DNA from: a virus
IMG/VR virus record: IMGVR_UViG_3300026292_000602
Coordinates: 17,968-81,967 of that record
DNA: 64,000 nt
Reading direction: 5' to 3' (one strand)
Made by a program: the position numbers and the translations under genes. Below are positions 52,637 through 60,934 of the stretch, one piece after another. The first letter of the stretch is position 1. Each line of letters begins with the position of its first letter. The notes under the pieces are model-generated. The model saw nothing but the letters and a program-made list of their open reading frames with translations. It was not told the DNA's origin and made no database searches.

Positions 52637-53451
52637 GATTAATCCAGCCTATATTTTTAACACAAGGTAACACCTATCCTCTAGATGGTATGGGTGAAGA
52701 AAACAAAGCCTACGCACTTATAGATGTACACGAACGTATAATAAGAGATATAGCAGATGGCGTTACTGACTTTCTTATATTCCCCGTCCCCCTAGCTAAA
52801 GAAGTAGATCCTAATTGGGGTTGGCAGGGCGATGCTATTAACGAAATAAAAAATCGTTATGCATACGACAGCAATTTAATAGTTGACGTATGCTTATGTA
52901 GTACAATGCCAGATGGCCATTGTAAAGTTACAGGTGACGAAGAAGCAACACGTGAGCTACTATTACAACAAGCACTTATATTAGATAAAGCAGGTGCAGA
53001 TGTTTTAGCACCAAGCGATTGCCAAGAGCATACAGTAAAAGATATACGAAAGGCCCTGCTAGGTAAAAAAATTATGAGTTACAGTACAAAGTTTAGAAGT
53101 ACGTTTTACAGCGGCTACCGTAAAGCAGTTAACGTAGAAAAGGGTATACATAGAGATTACCAATTAGAAGTTAGCGATCGCCAAGGCGCAATAGAACGTA
53201 GTATAAAGTATGCTAAAGATGGAGCGGACTACTTAATGGTTAAGCCCGGCATGACTAGTATAGATTTAATACACGACATTAAAAAGTCTGTGAGAGATGC
53301 AACACATGGAATAGAACTTCCTGTGGGCGTGTTCCAGACGTCAGGCGAGTGGTCTGCACTAGAAAGCACAGAACAATTAAAAGAAACTTATAACATCTTT
53401 AAACGTGCTGGTGCTGACTATATGATTAGTTATGGTGCTAGATTACTTTAG
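52627..53451 (+). CDS. hemB: Delta-aminolevulinic acid dehydratase (porphobilinogen synthase), 274 aa
   Basis: Both Schiff-base lysines are present: SYSTKFRSTFYSGYR (K155) and DYLMVKPGM (K206). The active-site zinc triad is C-x-C-x7-C in VDVCLCSTMPDGHC (C89, C91, C99), as in Zn-type HemB and unlike the Asp-type sites usual in Alphaproteobacteria. It condenses two aminolevulinates to porphobilinogen. The protein is about 50 residues shorter than cellular HemB, lacking most of the N-terminal arm that mediates octamer assembly. Start 52627 or the ATGA-coupled 52633. Confidence 0.93.
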   Translation: MDMRLIQPIFLTQGNTYPLDGMGEENKAYALIDVHERIIRDIADGVTDFLIFPVPLAKEVDPNWGWQGDAINEIKNRYAYDSNLIVDVCLCSTMPDGHCKVTGDEEATRELLLQQALILDKAGADVLAPSDCQEHTVKDIRKALLGKKIMSYSTKFRSTFYSGYRKAVNVEKGIHRDYQLEVSDRQGAIERSIKYAKDGADYLMVKPGMTSIDLIHDIKKSVRDATHGIELPVGVFQTSGEWSALESTEQLKETYNIFKRAGADYMISYGARLL

Positions 53452-53670
53452 TTTAGCTACTTGCTTTACTATTTTAGCTTTGGTTTCACGACGATCAACT
53501 TCAAATCCAAACTTACGACCGTAAGCTTCAAGTTCCGTTTTAGTCATTTTGTCTAGCTTTGCTTTAGATAGCTTTTTAGACTTAACTTCATCTTTAAGTA
53601 TCAAAGGCTTTAGCTTCTTAGACTTAACTTCGCTTATACCAAAAACGTTCTTTTTAATCCAATTAAACAT
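53443..53670 (-). CDS. SAP/HeH-like small DNA-binding protein, 75 aa
   Basis: Basic start with two imperfect repeats (EVKSKKLKPLILK, EVKSKKLSKAK), then a helix-extended-loop-helix end (MTKTELEAYGRKFGFEVDRR ETKAKIV), as in SAP/LEM/Rho-N domains. Converges on hemB with a nine-base overlap. GATAAATA lies at 53688-53695. Confidence 0.66.
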   Translation of the reverse strand: MFNWIKKNVFGISEVKSKKLKPLILKDEVKSKKLSKAKLDKMTKTELEAYGRKFGFEVDRRETKAKIVKQVAKLK

Positions 53671-53687
53671 TGTATATTCTCCAACTG

Positions 53688-53695
53688 TATTTATC
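53688..53695 (-). promoter_or_regulatory. T4-like late promoter (GATAAATA)
   Basis: Minus strand AGATAAATACAG 18 bases before ATG 53670. Confidence 0.55.
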
Positions 53696-54156
53696 TACGC
53701 AGTTAACCAATTCTCGGGCGTGTTATGGAATGTGTGCAACGGAGTTTACACACGGGTTAAACTACGTATATAAGGTGTCTTAAACGCACACAGACGTCAT
53801 TATAGCAACGATTAGTACCTAACTAGTGTCAAAGTACTTAAAGGCGAAATAAGAGCCATTTAGACGGTAAAAACCATTGTTTTAGGTGTCTACAAGCACT
53901 ATGGTTAAAAGAGGGTGTAGCTCGTATAAAGAACCAAATTGCTAGTATGGTGTATACAAAATTTACAAAACGAAGGTATAAATTTACAAACTTTACATTG
54001 TTTACACTCGGCGTAGAGAGCCAAAAACCTCGCTACTTTTTTGCTTACCGCTAGTCGCTCTGCGACTTGAAAAATTTCCGCTACCGATTGCTCTAAATGG
54101 CTTTACCGCTCCGCGGTCGCTCCGCTCTCTTAATTCTCGCATATCTGACCTGCGAA
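53696..54156. other. 460-base non-coding region with conserved motif and hairpins
   Basis: No credible gene. AGCCATTTAGA occurs at 53854-53864 (plus) and AGCCATTTAGAGC at 54090-54102 (minus). AGTCGC-TCT-GCGACT (54053-54067) is a perfect hairpin, and CCGCTCCGCGGTCGCTCCGC (54106-54125) contains CCGCGG and repeated TCCGC. The GC-rich part contrasts with the AT-rich genome. Confidence 0.55.
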
Positions 54157-54164
54157 TATAAATA
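54157..54164 (+). promoter_or_regulatory. T4-like late promoter (exact TATAAATA)
   Basis: ATATAAATACC, exact T4 late consensus, 18 bases before speD. Confidence 0.72.
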
Positions 54165-54181
54165 CCTCTGAATTGACCTAA

Positions 54182-54574
54182 ATGGCCCTCGTACATAAAC
54201 ACGTGATTATAAGAGCGGAAGTACTTAATCCGCCACAAGATGAAAACAAAGCAAGTAACCAAGTAAAAGATCTCATTAATAAAATAGGTATGAAAATACT
54301 TATGGGTCCTTACGCAAAGTATTGTACTATGGTAGGGAACAGAGGATTAACAGTTGCCGCTATTATAGAAACAAGTCATGTTGTAATGCATAGTTGGGAC
54401 GAGAACGCACCAGCACTAGTTCAATTAGATGTATATACTTGCGGACCATTTGACAAGAGTATAGTGTTTAAATGGTTAGAGCAATTTGAACCTACCGATA
54501 TAAAATTCAAATACTTGGATCGTGAATATGGTCTGAGAACTCTGAGTACCAGTCGCAATAAATATACTATATGA
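54182..54574 (+). CDS. speD: S-adenosylmethionine decarboxylase proenzyme (SpeD), 130 aa
   Basis: AAIIETSHVVMHSWDE contains the self-cleavage Ser in E-x-S-H and the catalytic His, and QLDVYTCGPFDKS holds the catalytic Cys (DVYTCG). Size and motif order fit the prokaryotic SpeD/SpeH proenzyme. It makes the aminopropyl donor for spermidine, which helps package DNA. SpeD is a recurrent marine T4-like phage gene. The E-T-S-H spacing is one residue longer than the usual E-S-H. Confidence 0.88.
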   Translation: MALVHKHVIIRAEVLNPPQDENKASNQVKDLINKIGMKILMGPYAKYCTMVGNRGLTVAAIIETSHVVMHSWDENAPALVQLDVYTCGPFDKSIVFKWLEQFEPTDIKFKYLDREYGLRTLSTSRNKYTI

Positions 54575-54930
54575 AAGCAACGTTTAAAAAGTTTTGTAAG
54601 TGGCAAGAGGATCACTGTGAACGTATGAGAAAGCTAACAGGCATAACTCATATGCAAATGGCGTGGATCAGTTTCACTAAAGGTTTACTACTAGGTATGC
54701 TTTTAATGTTACTAGTGTCTTGTGCAAATACAAAATCAGCTGACGTTGGTTATGAAGAACAACCAAGAAACCTTCCAACACTATTCAAACTTGATGCTAT
54801 GTCAAAAGTTTTAACTTGTATGTTTGCACCTGAAACAGAGGAATGCAAAAAGTTAAGAGAAGAAACTAAGAACATGGACAAAGAGTGGGACGAACAAGAA
54901 GAAACTCAATACGATAATAAAGCAAAGTAA
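54571..54930 (+). CDS. Membrane protein with lipobox-like segment, 119 aa
   Basis: Basic helical start (MKATFKKFCKWQEDHCERMR), membrane segment FTKGLLLGMLLMLLVSCANT, then a charged part with two Cys. LVSC looks like a lipobox but lies some 50 residues in, so a plain anchor is likelier. ATGA overlap with speD. Confidence 0.6.
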   Translation: MKATFKKFCKWQEDHCERMRKLTGITHMQMAWISFTKGLLLGMLLMLLVSCANTKSADVGYEEQPRNLPTLFKLDAMSKVLTCMFAPETEECKKLREETKNMDKEWDEQEETQYDNKAK

Positions 54931-54976
54931 TCTTGTTGACAAGATGTTTTTTTGAGGTATAAAAATAAAACATCTC

Positions 54977-54984
54977 GATAAATA
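54977..54984 (+). promoter_or_regulatory. T4-like late promoter (GATAAATA)
   Basis: TCGATAAATACT 47 bases before ATG 55031. TTGACA at 54936 with a TATAAA-like box also precedes it. Confidence 0.5.
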
Positions 54985-55030
54985 CTATTGTAGATGAAAG
55001 CAAGTTGAGGGCTTTCAAATAGTAACATAG

Positions 55031-55525
55031 ATGGAGAGGGTAATAGTAGATCCATTTACTGCAATAGCCGCCGCGACAACGGCATTCAACACAGTCAAGA
55101 AATTTGTTCAAGCTGGCCAAGACTTCGAAAACACAGTCGGGCAGATGGGCAAGTGGTACACAGCAATATCAGATTTCCGCAAAGGACAACAGATGCAAAA
55201 GAAGCCTCCGTTGTTCAAAAAACTTTTCAATGCAGGGTCAGTAGAAGAAGAAGCACTAGCATTGTTAATGCACGAAAAGAAAATCCTAGAACAAGAAAAA
55301 GAATTACAAGCACTATTAAACTTTCGTTATGGTTATGGTACTTGGGACGAGCTTAAAGAGATGCGTCGTAAGATTAAAGACCAAAGAGAGAAAGCAGTTT
55401 ATAAACAAGCACAAATGAGAGCAGACTTCATAGAGACTGCACAAATTGGTACAGCAGTTTTAGTACTGTTAGCAATAGTAGGTGGATTTCTTTATTGGAT
55501 ATTCAAATCAAAAGGAATTATATGA
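55031..55525 (+). CDS. Conserved phage membrane protein, 164 aa
   Basis: VDPFTAIAAATTAFNTVKKF, then MGKWYTAISDFRKGQQMQKK and PPLFKKLFNAGSVEEEALAL, a helical protein family widespread in T4-like marine phages, with a C-terminal membrane segment GTAVLVLLAIVGGFLYWIFK. Homologues begin near MIDPF, so the exact start here is uncertain. Function unknown. Confidence 0.75.
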   Translation: MERVIVDPFTAIAAATTAFNTVKKFVQAGQDFENTVGQMGKWYTAISDFRKGQQMQKKPPLFKKLFNAGSVEEEALALLMHEKKILEQEKELQALLNFRYGYGTWDELKEMRRKIKDQREKAVYKQAQMRADFIETAQIGTAVLVLLAIVGGFLYWIFKSKGII

Positions 55526-55872
55526 TCTATGCCGCGACACTTTTTGGATTTATGGTTACTGCTTTACTACCTACAACTAGTGTTCTTGCCAAGGGTGCCA
55601 AAACCTATGGTGGCACTAAACCTTATACTTATGAGCAACAAATAAGAAGAGGTGAAAGAGTACAACCCAAATTAGTTACAGCACGTAGAGTTTATATGGG
55701 CTTTATTGGAGACAGTTTAGTATGCGTATACGTTGGTGCCAAAAACTCAAATGAAGTTATTGTAACTGGACGAGACGATAGATGTATGGGTAGTATGCAA
55801 GTACCTTATGCACCAGATCCTGACTTTAATTGGCGTAAAACCATTGAAGTAATGAAAAAGGATATGGATTAG
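55522..55872 (+). CDS. Exported protein, 116 aa
   Basis: Signal peptide MIYAATLFGFMVTALLPTTS then VLA. The mature part has YTYEQQIRRGERVQPKLVTA and two Cys (SLVCVYVGAKNS, DDRCMGSMQ). It overlaps the previous stop in ATATGA. Function unknown. Confidence 0.65.
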   Translation: MIYAATLFGFMVTALLPTTSVLAKGAKTYGGTKPYTYEQQIRRGERVQPKLVTARRVYMGFIGDSLVCVYVGAKNSNEVIVTGRDDRCMGSMQVPYAPDPDFNWRKTIEVMKKDMD

Positions 55873-55912
55873 TTCTATCTTGTCGAGACTGCTCGAATAC
55901 GTTCTTTTCCGT

Positions 55913-56086
55913 CTATCTTCTTTGGAAAAATTCTACTGTATTAGTTAGCGATTTAATTTGAGTTTCTAGAAAATGAATTCTCTTTTCTGCTTGTTTAATT
56001 ACATCAACAGTTTTGAATCTACCTTTACCATCACGTTTACAAGTTTCTTCTAACAACTTCCTAAACTCACTTTTGAATTTAGTCAT
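55913..56086 (-). CDS. Small coiled-coil protein, 57 aa
   Basis: MTKFKSEFRKLLEETCKRDG, then VIKQAEKRIHFLETQIKSLT. GGAGGCCTATA precedes ATG 56086. Function unknown. Confidence 0.6.
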   Translation of the reverse strand: MTKFKSEFRKLLEETCKRDGKGRFKTVDVIKQAEKRIHFLETQIKSLTNTVEFFQRR

Positions 56087-56105
56087 TATAGGCCTCCTCC
56101 ACATT

Positions 56106-56231
56106 TTAGTAGGTGCAAAGTATTGGCATCATATAGTCATAGACCATAACTAATGCGTGTGATAAAAACCATATTCCGATACTAACTAAAACAAATGTTA
56201 CTGCCCAGTTTGGTATATGTTCTTCTATCAT
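56106..56231 (-). CDS. Small single-span membrane protein, 41 aa
   Basis: MIEEHIPNWAVTFVLVSIGI then WFLSHALVMVYDYMMPILCT. AAAGGAGATTTAAC gives a strong ribosome-binding site. It sits just below the phosphomannomutase-like gene. Confidence 0.58.
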   Translation of the reverse strand: MIEEHIPNWAVTFVLVSIGIWFLSHALVMVYDYMMPILCTY

Positions 56232-56232
56232 G

Positions 56233-56943
56233 TTAAATCTCCTTTAACTTTTTCCATGTATCTTTGTAATTACTAACACTATAACAAAAACCCAAGTCAT
56301 TGTCAAGTATCTTTTTGCTTAATGGATAATCGTTTCCTGCTTCATCCATTCTGTCTCCGTAAAAATGTAACACGTCAGTTGCCTTAAAGTCTTTTGTTAT
56401 TTGACCTTTATCGTTGCCTCTAGGAAAAATATCTATTCCTGTTTCTCCTCCTACTACTGCTTGTATTGTAGGAAACAACATTTGAAATTCTTTTGCTATT
56501 CTATTTCTTTCATTCTCAGCTCTATCAAACTCAACGTACATTTTTCTTTCGCCTAGTGTTGCGTTACGTCCGACCACACTAAAGTTAACCATGCCAGGGC
56601 GTTCTTCAATATGTAAACCTGTGCGTAAAGGAAACTCACTAATGCGACACTCTGATATTAACCAACGTTCAGCTTCGTTGGGTAATTTCCATTCGCTTGT
56701 ATGTAAATGCGTACTGCCTTCCCAAACATCAGCACCACTACAATTATAAACACGTTGAGCTAAACTATAAATCTCTTCGCCTATTTGTTCTATAGTTTTT
56801 TCTCTATCACTACCTGTTATAAGATATACATCTTGTTCTGCACAAAACGTTGAAAAGAAAATTGCAAAGTCTGTGTTTATCTCACGTCGACTTGGCGTTA
56901 GTGTTCCGTCTACATCAAAAATATATTTGTTTAACCTAGCCAA
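56233..56943 (-). CDS. Phosphomannomutase-like HAD phosphotransferase, 236 aa
   Basis: KYIFDVDGTLTPSRREI holds the DxDGT motif; LITGSDREKTIEQIG is the next HAD motif; GMVNFSVVGRNATLGERKMY, VEFDRAENERNRI and GIDIFPRGNDKGQ followed by FYGDRMDEAGNDYPL follow eukaryotic-type PMM closely (GRxA..ER..Y..D; FPxGxDK; FxGDxxxxxGND). It would convert mannose-6-P and mannose-1-P for sugar modification. PMM of this HAD type is rare in bacteria and phages. Confidence 0.82.
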   Translation of the reverse strand: MARLNKYIFDVDGTLTPSRREINTDFAIFFSTFCAEQDVYLITGSDREKTIEQIGEEIYSLAQRVYNCSGADVWEGSTHLHTSEWKLPNEAERWLISECRISEFPLRTGLHIEERPGMVNFSVVGRNATLGERKMYVEFDRAENERNRIAKEFQMLFPTIQAVVGGETGIDIFPRGNDKGQITKDFKATDVLHFYGDRMDEAGNDYPLSKKILDNDLGFCYSVSNYKDTWKKLKEI

Positions 56944-57716
56944 TGCTTTACACCTTTGGGAGAGTCTTTGTAAAGTTCATTGCTGGTCTCAACTAATTTT
57001 GGACCAATTTGTTTATGCGTAAGTCTTTCATTACCTTTAAGTATGTGTCTACTAAATCCTGTTGTTAGATCTAATGTGTTACCTGTTAGCACACTATTAA
57101 CACACTTGGTTGCCATAACTTCATGATTGTCTTTTATCATATGATTATAGCGAGTATCTATTCCATCACTATACCATTGCTCATCATCTTTCTCACTAAC
57201 AAACTCTGCGTTGCTAACACTACCAGTCATATCTCCATACACTTTTATAATGTCTGTGTAATCAATATCAACTGTAAAGCCTGGTATTAATAGTAAAGTA
57301 AATCCTATATTTCTTTTTAATTCTTTAAGCCAAGCTACCTGTTGCTCCACTCTAAATGAGTCTAGTTCGTCTCTTTGTAAGTAATTCACGTAACCCATAA
57401 CAGCATCAACATGACCCTTTTCGTTCTCTGAGGCGAAGTTATTCCAGTTTGCAATACGATAATTGGATAGTTCAGGCTTGTCTTTAAAGAACCAATACCT
57501 ATATGGACTTGTTAATACTACAACAACTATATCATCTTTAGTAAGTTTTTCACGTTGCTCTTTAACTTTAGTTAGTATCCATTCGTTGCTACAACCAATG
57601 ATACTGTCGTTAAGCATAGCATCTACTCGTAGCTTACTTGCTAACTGTCTTGTCCAAGTCCAGTCTGTTTTATAGTCTACTGTAAATGAATCTCCAAATA
57701 TATAAAGTGTTCTCAT
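56931..57716 (-). CDS. SGNH-hydrolase-like protein, 261 aa
   Basis: MRTLYIFGDSFTVDYKTDWT has the GDSx block I with the nucleophile-type Ser, and SIIGCSNEWI the GxxN-type block III. HWL near the C-terminus could supply the His. SGNH enzymes are esterases or acetyl-transferring/deacetylating enzymes on sugars; a glycan role fits the adjacent phosphomannomutase-like gene but is inference. Start at ATG 57716 by TAATG coupling. Confidence 0.68.
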   Translation of the reverse strand: MRTLYIFGDSFTVDYKTDWTWTRQLASKLRVDAMLNDSIIGCSNEWILTKVKEQREKLTKDDIVVVVLTSPYRYWFFKDKPELSNYRIANWNNFASENEKGHVDAVMGYVNYLQRDELDSFRVEQQVAWLKELKRNIGFTLLLIPGFTVDIDYTDIIKVYGDMTGSVSNAEFVSEKDDEQWYSDGIDTRYNHMIKDNHEVMATKCVNSVLTGNTLDLTTGFSRHILKGNERLTHKQIGPKLVETSNELYKDSPKGVKHWLG

Positions 57717-57925
57717 TACCACCAACCTATTGCTTTTGCGTTACCTAATATAATCATTAAGCACGTTAGTATGTGTAGTACAATCCAAAACGTTCTGGCC
57801 GCTAAAGCCTTCTTTACGTCTTTCATTGATATTGGTAGGAACTCTGGTTTATCTTCATCGTTGATGCCTATTGGCATACCAACTGTTCTAGCCCACGTTT
57901 TTAGAAAACGCCTTTGTCCGCTCAT
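57716..57925 (-). CDS. Small membrane-anchored protein, 69 aa
   Basis: MSGQRRFLKTWARTVGMPIG, then ALAARTFWIVLHILTCLMII, one membrane segment. A short, conserved marine T4-like phage protein downstream of gp41. Function unknown. Confidence 0.68.
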   Translation of the reverse strand: MSGQRRFLKTWARTVGMPIGINDEDKPEFLPISMKDVKKALAARTFWIVLHILTCLMIILGNAKAIGWW

Positions 57926-59364
57926 TACTCGTCCTCGTCATTGCCTAAGTTTTGTAAAAATGATCTTAACTTTGTGCTATCTGTTTCTGCTTGTATAGGT
58001 TTAACTGCTGAACCTATTCCAGGTTCTTTAGGTGTGTCTGGTTCTTTATCTTGTGTTACATTACTAGATCTTTTTAGTCCTGCTATAACACTTGAACCTG
58101 TTGATTGACTATAACTGTTATCTTCATCTTCTGCTAAATCTGTAATACGCAAACAGTCTATATCAAACTCTAAATCTATCTTTGCACCAACACCAGAACT
58201 ACTTCTAGTTTTCATAAGTTGTATTTGATATCTACCACGTTCACGCATAGCTCTACTTGTAAAGATACCTATAACATTATCAGCAGTTTGTATTTTACTT
58301 AAACCACCTGCTATATGACTGTGATCAAATTCTATTTCTTCTACACTAGCTCTGTTTAACTGTGAAGCAGTTACAAATATACATTGTAGTTCCATTGCCA
58401 AGTTACGTAGTTCTTCTGATACAAACTTATCTTTAACAAACAAATCACTTGGACTTACTTTTTTACTTAATGGCATCATTAAGTCTAAATAATCTATTAA
58501 CAATACATCAATCTTTTTATTGTTTTTAACTTCATACTCTTTAACAAAACTTCTAATATCGTTTGCAGTCTTACCACTTGGCATATATTTTATCTGCATA
58601 CCACCTGCTTTTTTACCTACAAGTTTAACTTTCATTTCAACTGTATCTAAATCTCTAAATATTTCTCTACTTGGTATATCAGTCATCATACTATCTATAC
58701 GCATAGCTACCAAGTTCTCACTTAATTCAAATGTTAGATATACAACGTTCATTCCGTTCAATGCCCAGTTGCAACCTAAGTTTGCTAAAAATAAACTCTT
58801 ACCTGCACCACTACCACCTGCAAATATATTAAGTTCACCTTTGTTAAATCCACCAAACAGTTTCTTATCTAAACTTTCCCAACCTGTACTTACTTGTCCA
58901 TTGTTATCTTTCAAACCCATAAGTCTACCTTTTGGATCTGCAAAGTAATCTATACCTAAGTCTTTTTGTAAACCTATTTGTACTGCTTCTTTAATTTTAG
59001 TTTCAACTGGACCATACTCACCTTTTTCAAGTAAGTCTGCACTTTCTAATATTGCACGTTCTAATGCTTTATGTCTACTAAATGTTTCAAAGTCGCTTAA
59101 CAACCAATCATAATGTTGTTCATTAAGTCCTTGTGGTACTTCTAATTTAACTTGAGTACAAGCACTATTAACAATCTTTTGTGTAGGTAATGTATTGTGT
59201 TCTTCAACAAAGTTTTTAATAAACTCCGCCGATGGTGCTAGTTTACGATCAAAATTCTGCGGATCAAAGACAGCTTGGCAACGCACAAAAGTTTGTGCAT
59301 CACTTAACATTATTTCCAAATAAGTTTTTTGGATATCGAATCCGTAATCAGTATTTTGCTTCAT
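57925..59364 (-). CDS. Replicative DNA helicase, T4 gp41 / DnaB type, 479 aa
   Basis: GELNIFAGGSGAGKSLFLAN contains Walker A (183-190), VVYLTFELSENLVAMRIDSM is the H1a-type motif, IDVLLIDYLDLMMPL is Walker B, and IFVTASQLNRASVEE the sensor motif; RYQIQLMKTRSSSGVGAKID has the arginine finger. The N-terminal domain is a DnaB-like helical region. It unwinds the phage fork with the primase coded at 62163-63173. Neighbour order agrees with T4-like phages. Confidence 0.93.
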   Translation of the reverse strand: MKQNTDYGFDIQKTYLEIMLSDAQTFVRCQAVFDPQNFDRKLAPSAEFIKNFVEEHNTLPTQKIVNSACTQVKLEVPQGLNEQHYDWLLSDFETFSRHKALERAILESADLLEKGEYGPVETKIKEAVQIGLQKDLGIDYFADPKGRLMGLKDNNGQVSTGWESLDKKLFGGFNKGELNIFAGGSGAGKSLFLANLGCNWALNGMNVVYLTFELSENLVAMRIDSMMTDIPSREIFRDLDTVEMKVKLVGKKAGGMQIKYMPSGKTANDIRSFVKEYEVKNNKKIDVLLIDYLDLMMPLSKKVSPSDLFVKDKFVSEELRNLAMELQCIFVTASQLNRASVEEIEFDHSHIAGGLSKIQTADNVIGIFTSRAMRERGRYQIQLMKTRSSSGVGAKIDLEFDIDCLRITDLAEDEDNSYSQSTGSSVIAGLKRSSNVTQDKEPDTPKEPGIGSAVKPIQAETDSTKLRSFLQNLGNDEDE

Positions 59365-60356
59365 GATTTATTATACCATATTTTTTCATTAAAGTCAATA
59401 TGTTTTTCTTTCAAAGCCAAAACAGCCCCAACACAACTTCCAGGATCACCTGGGTTCTTAGGAACATATATGTTGTTCCAATTTCTTTTAATTTGATTTA
59501 CTGCTACACTATTTAAAGCACAACCTCCTGTTAGTATTAAGTTACGACTTGGTAAGTTATTCAAGCACCATTTACTATTTGATTTAAGTATTATTTCAAA
59601 TACAAATTGAGTAGCATTTGCTAATCTTTTCATATCACCTTCTGTACTTAATTCAGGCTTATACCAATTTGCGCCTTTATGTAAATTGTGTTTAAACTTA
59701 ACTCCAGGTTTAGTTCCATTTACAGGACCTTTAAGAAACGTTGCAACCATATCATTAATTAGATGTAAGTTTTCTGCTGACTCAATATCTCTACCACCTG
59801 GTTCAACTTGATACTCATCTCTGTTTGCTTTTAGTCCCATACGTTGCGTCATAGCACTATAAAATAATCCAACACTATGCGGATAACCTTGTGAGTATAT
59901 TTTCTTTAGCTTGTCGCCTTTACCTTGCCATATAGTAAACGTTTCGTATTCGCCAATTGAGTCTAAACACATTATAGTTGCATTACGAAATCCACTTGTA
60001 TAGTAACCATAGGCGGCGTGTGATTTATGATGCTTTACATACTTAATAGGTTGTTTGAATCCCCATTTAGCTAGATACTCTTTAATATTATTTTCTTTAA
60101 ACAACCAACCTTGTCCTGCTTGTAGTTGTCTTAAACTTTTCAAGAAAGGTTTTTCGTACCAAACAATTTCATCTGGGTAAGGGCAATTTGCTTCTATAAA
60201 TTTAAGCATTGGTTTGTTCAAATGTGCATCGTTCTCAATGCCACTAAAGTCCTTAGACATTCCTGCCCAATCACACGTTAGCTTACCGTATCTGTCTTCT
60301 TCAAATACTGCCACACTTGCATCATGACTGTTACCTACTATACCCCAAGTTATCAC
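59361..60356 (-). CDS. Carbamoyltransferase (N-terminal Kae1-like domain only), 331 aa
   Basis: ITWGIVGNSHDASVAVF, YVKHHKSHAAYGYYTSGFRN (metal-binding His pair) and LILTGGCALNSVAVNQIKRN, followed by VPKNPGDPGSCVGAVLALKE, are the NodU/CmcH/TobZ Kae1-like domain. The usual C-terminal YrdC-like domain that makes carbamoyl-adenylate is missing; the protein stops at about 330 of 550-600 residues. It may carbamoylate a sugar, nucleotide or DNA base using another carbamoyl-AMP source. Confidence 0.86.
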   Translation of the reverse strand: MITWGIVGNSHDASVAVFEEDRYGKLTCDWAGMSKDFSGIENDAHLNKPMLKFIEANCPYPDEIVWYEKPFLKSLRQLQAGQGWLFKENNIKEYLAKWGFKQPIKYVKHHKSHAAYGYYTSGFRNATIMCLDSIGEYETFTIWQGKGDKLKKIYSQGYPHSVGLFYSAMTQRMGLKANRDEYQVEPGGRDIESAENLHLINDMVATFLKGPVNGTKPGVKFKHNLHKGANWYKPELSTEGDMKRLANATQFVFEIILKSNSKWCLNNLPSRNLILTGGCALNSVAVNQIKRNWNNIYVPKNPGDPGSCVGAVLALKEKHIDFNEKIWYNKS

Positions 60357-60934
60357 TATCGTTTCTCCTCGATGCTATCTATAAGGCCAAACTCCTTTGC
60401 ATCTTCTGGGTTCATAAAGTTATCACGTTCCATTGCATCACAAATCTCTTCATAAGATTTACCTGTATGCTTTGCGTATATTTCGTTTAAACGTTTCTTT
60501 GTATCTATAATATCTTGTGCGTGTATTTCAATGTCAGTTGCTTGTCCACTAAATCCTGCACTAGGTTGGTGTATCATTATTTTACTATTAGGTAAACTAA
60601 TACGTTTGTTACCTGCCATTAGTAATAACGATCCTGCACTTGCGGCCAATCCAATACAAACAGTTGTTACATCACATTTAATATATTGCATAGTATCATA
60701 CATTGCCAAGCCTGCACTTACTAAACCACCTGGAGAATTAATATACATTGATATAGGTTTCTCTGGTGCTTCACTTTCTAAAAATAACAGTTGGGCACAT
60801 ACAGTACTAGCCATTGTCATATCAATTGGACCTGTTACAAAAACAATCCTATCTTTTAACAAACGACTATAAATGTCGTATGCTCTTTCTCCTTTGTTGG
60901 TAGACTCTACTACCATCGGTATTAAGTTGCTCAT
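60356..60934 (-). CDS. clpP: ATP-dependent Clp protease proteolytic subunit, 192 aa
   Basis: [37 protein letters not shown] with nucleophile S99, [20 protein letters not shown] with H122, and [12 protein letters not shown] with the catalytic Asp. Full triad and full ClpP length. It would pair with a host ClpX/ClpA. ClpP is recurrent in T4-like marine phages, possibly for prohead or host-protein processing. TAATG coupling to DUF2061 upstream. Confidence 0.94.
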   Translation of the reverse strand: MSNLIPMVVESTNKGERAYDIYSRLLKDRIVFVTGPIDMTMASTVCAQLLFLESEAPEKPISMYINSPGGLVSAGLAMYDTMQYIKCDVTTVCIGLAASAGSLLLMAGNKRISLPNSKIMIHQPSAGFSGQATDIEIHAQDIIDTKKRLNEIYAKHTGKSYEEICDAMERDNFMNPEDAKEFGLIDSIEEKR

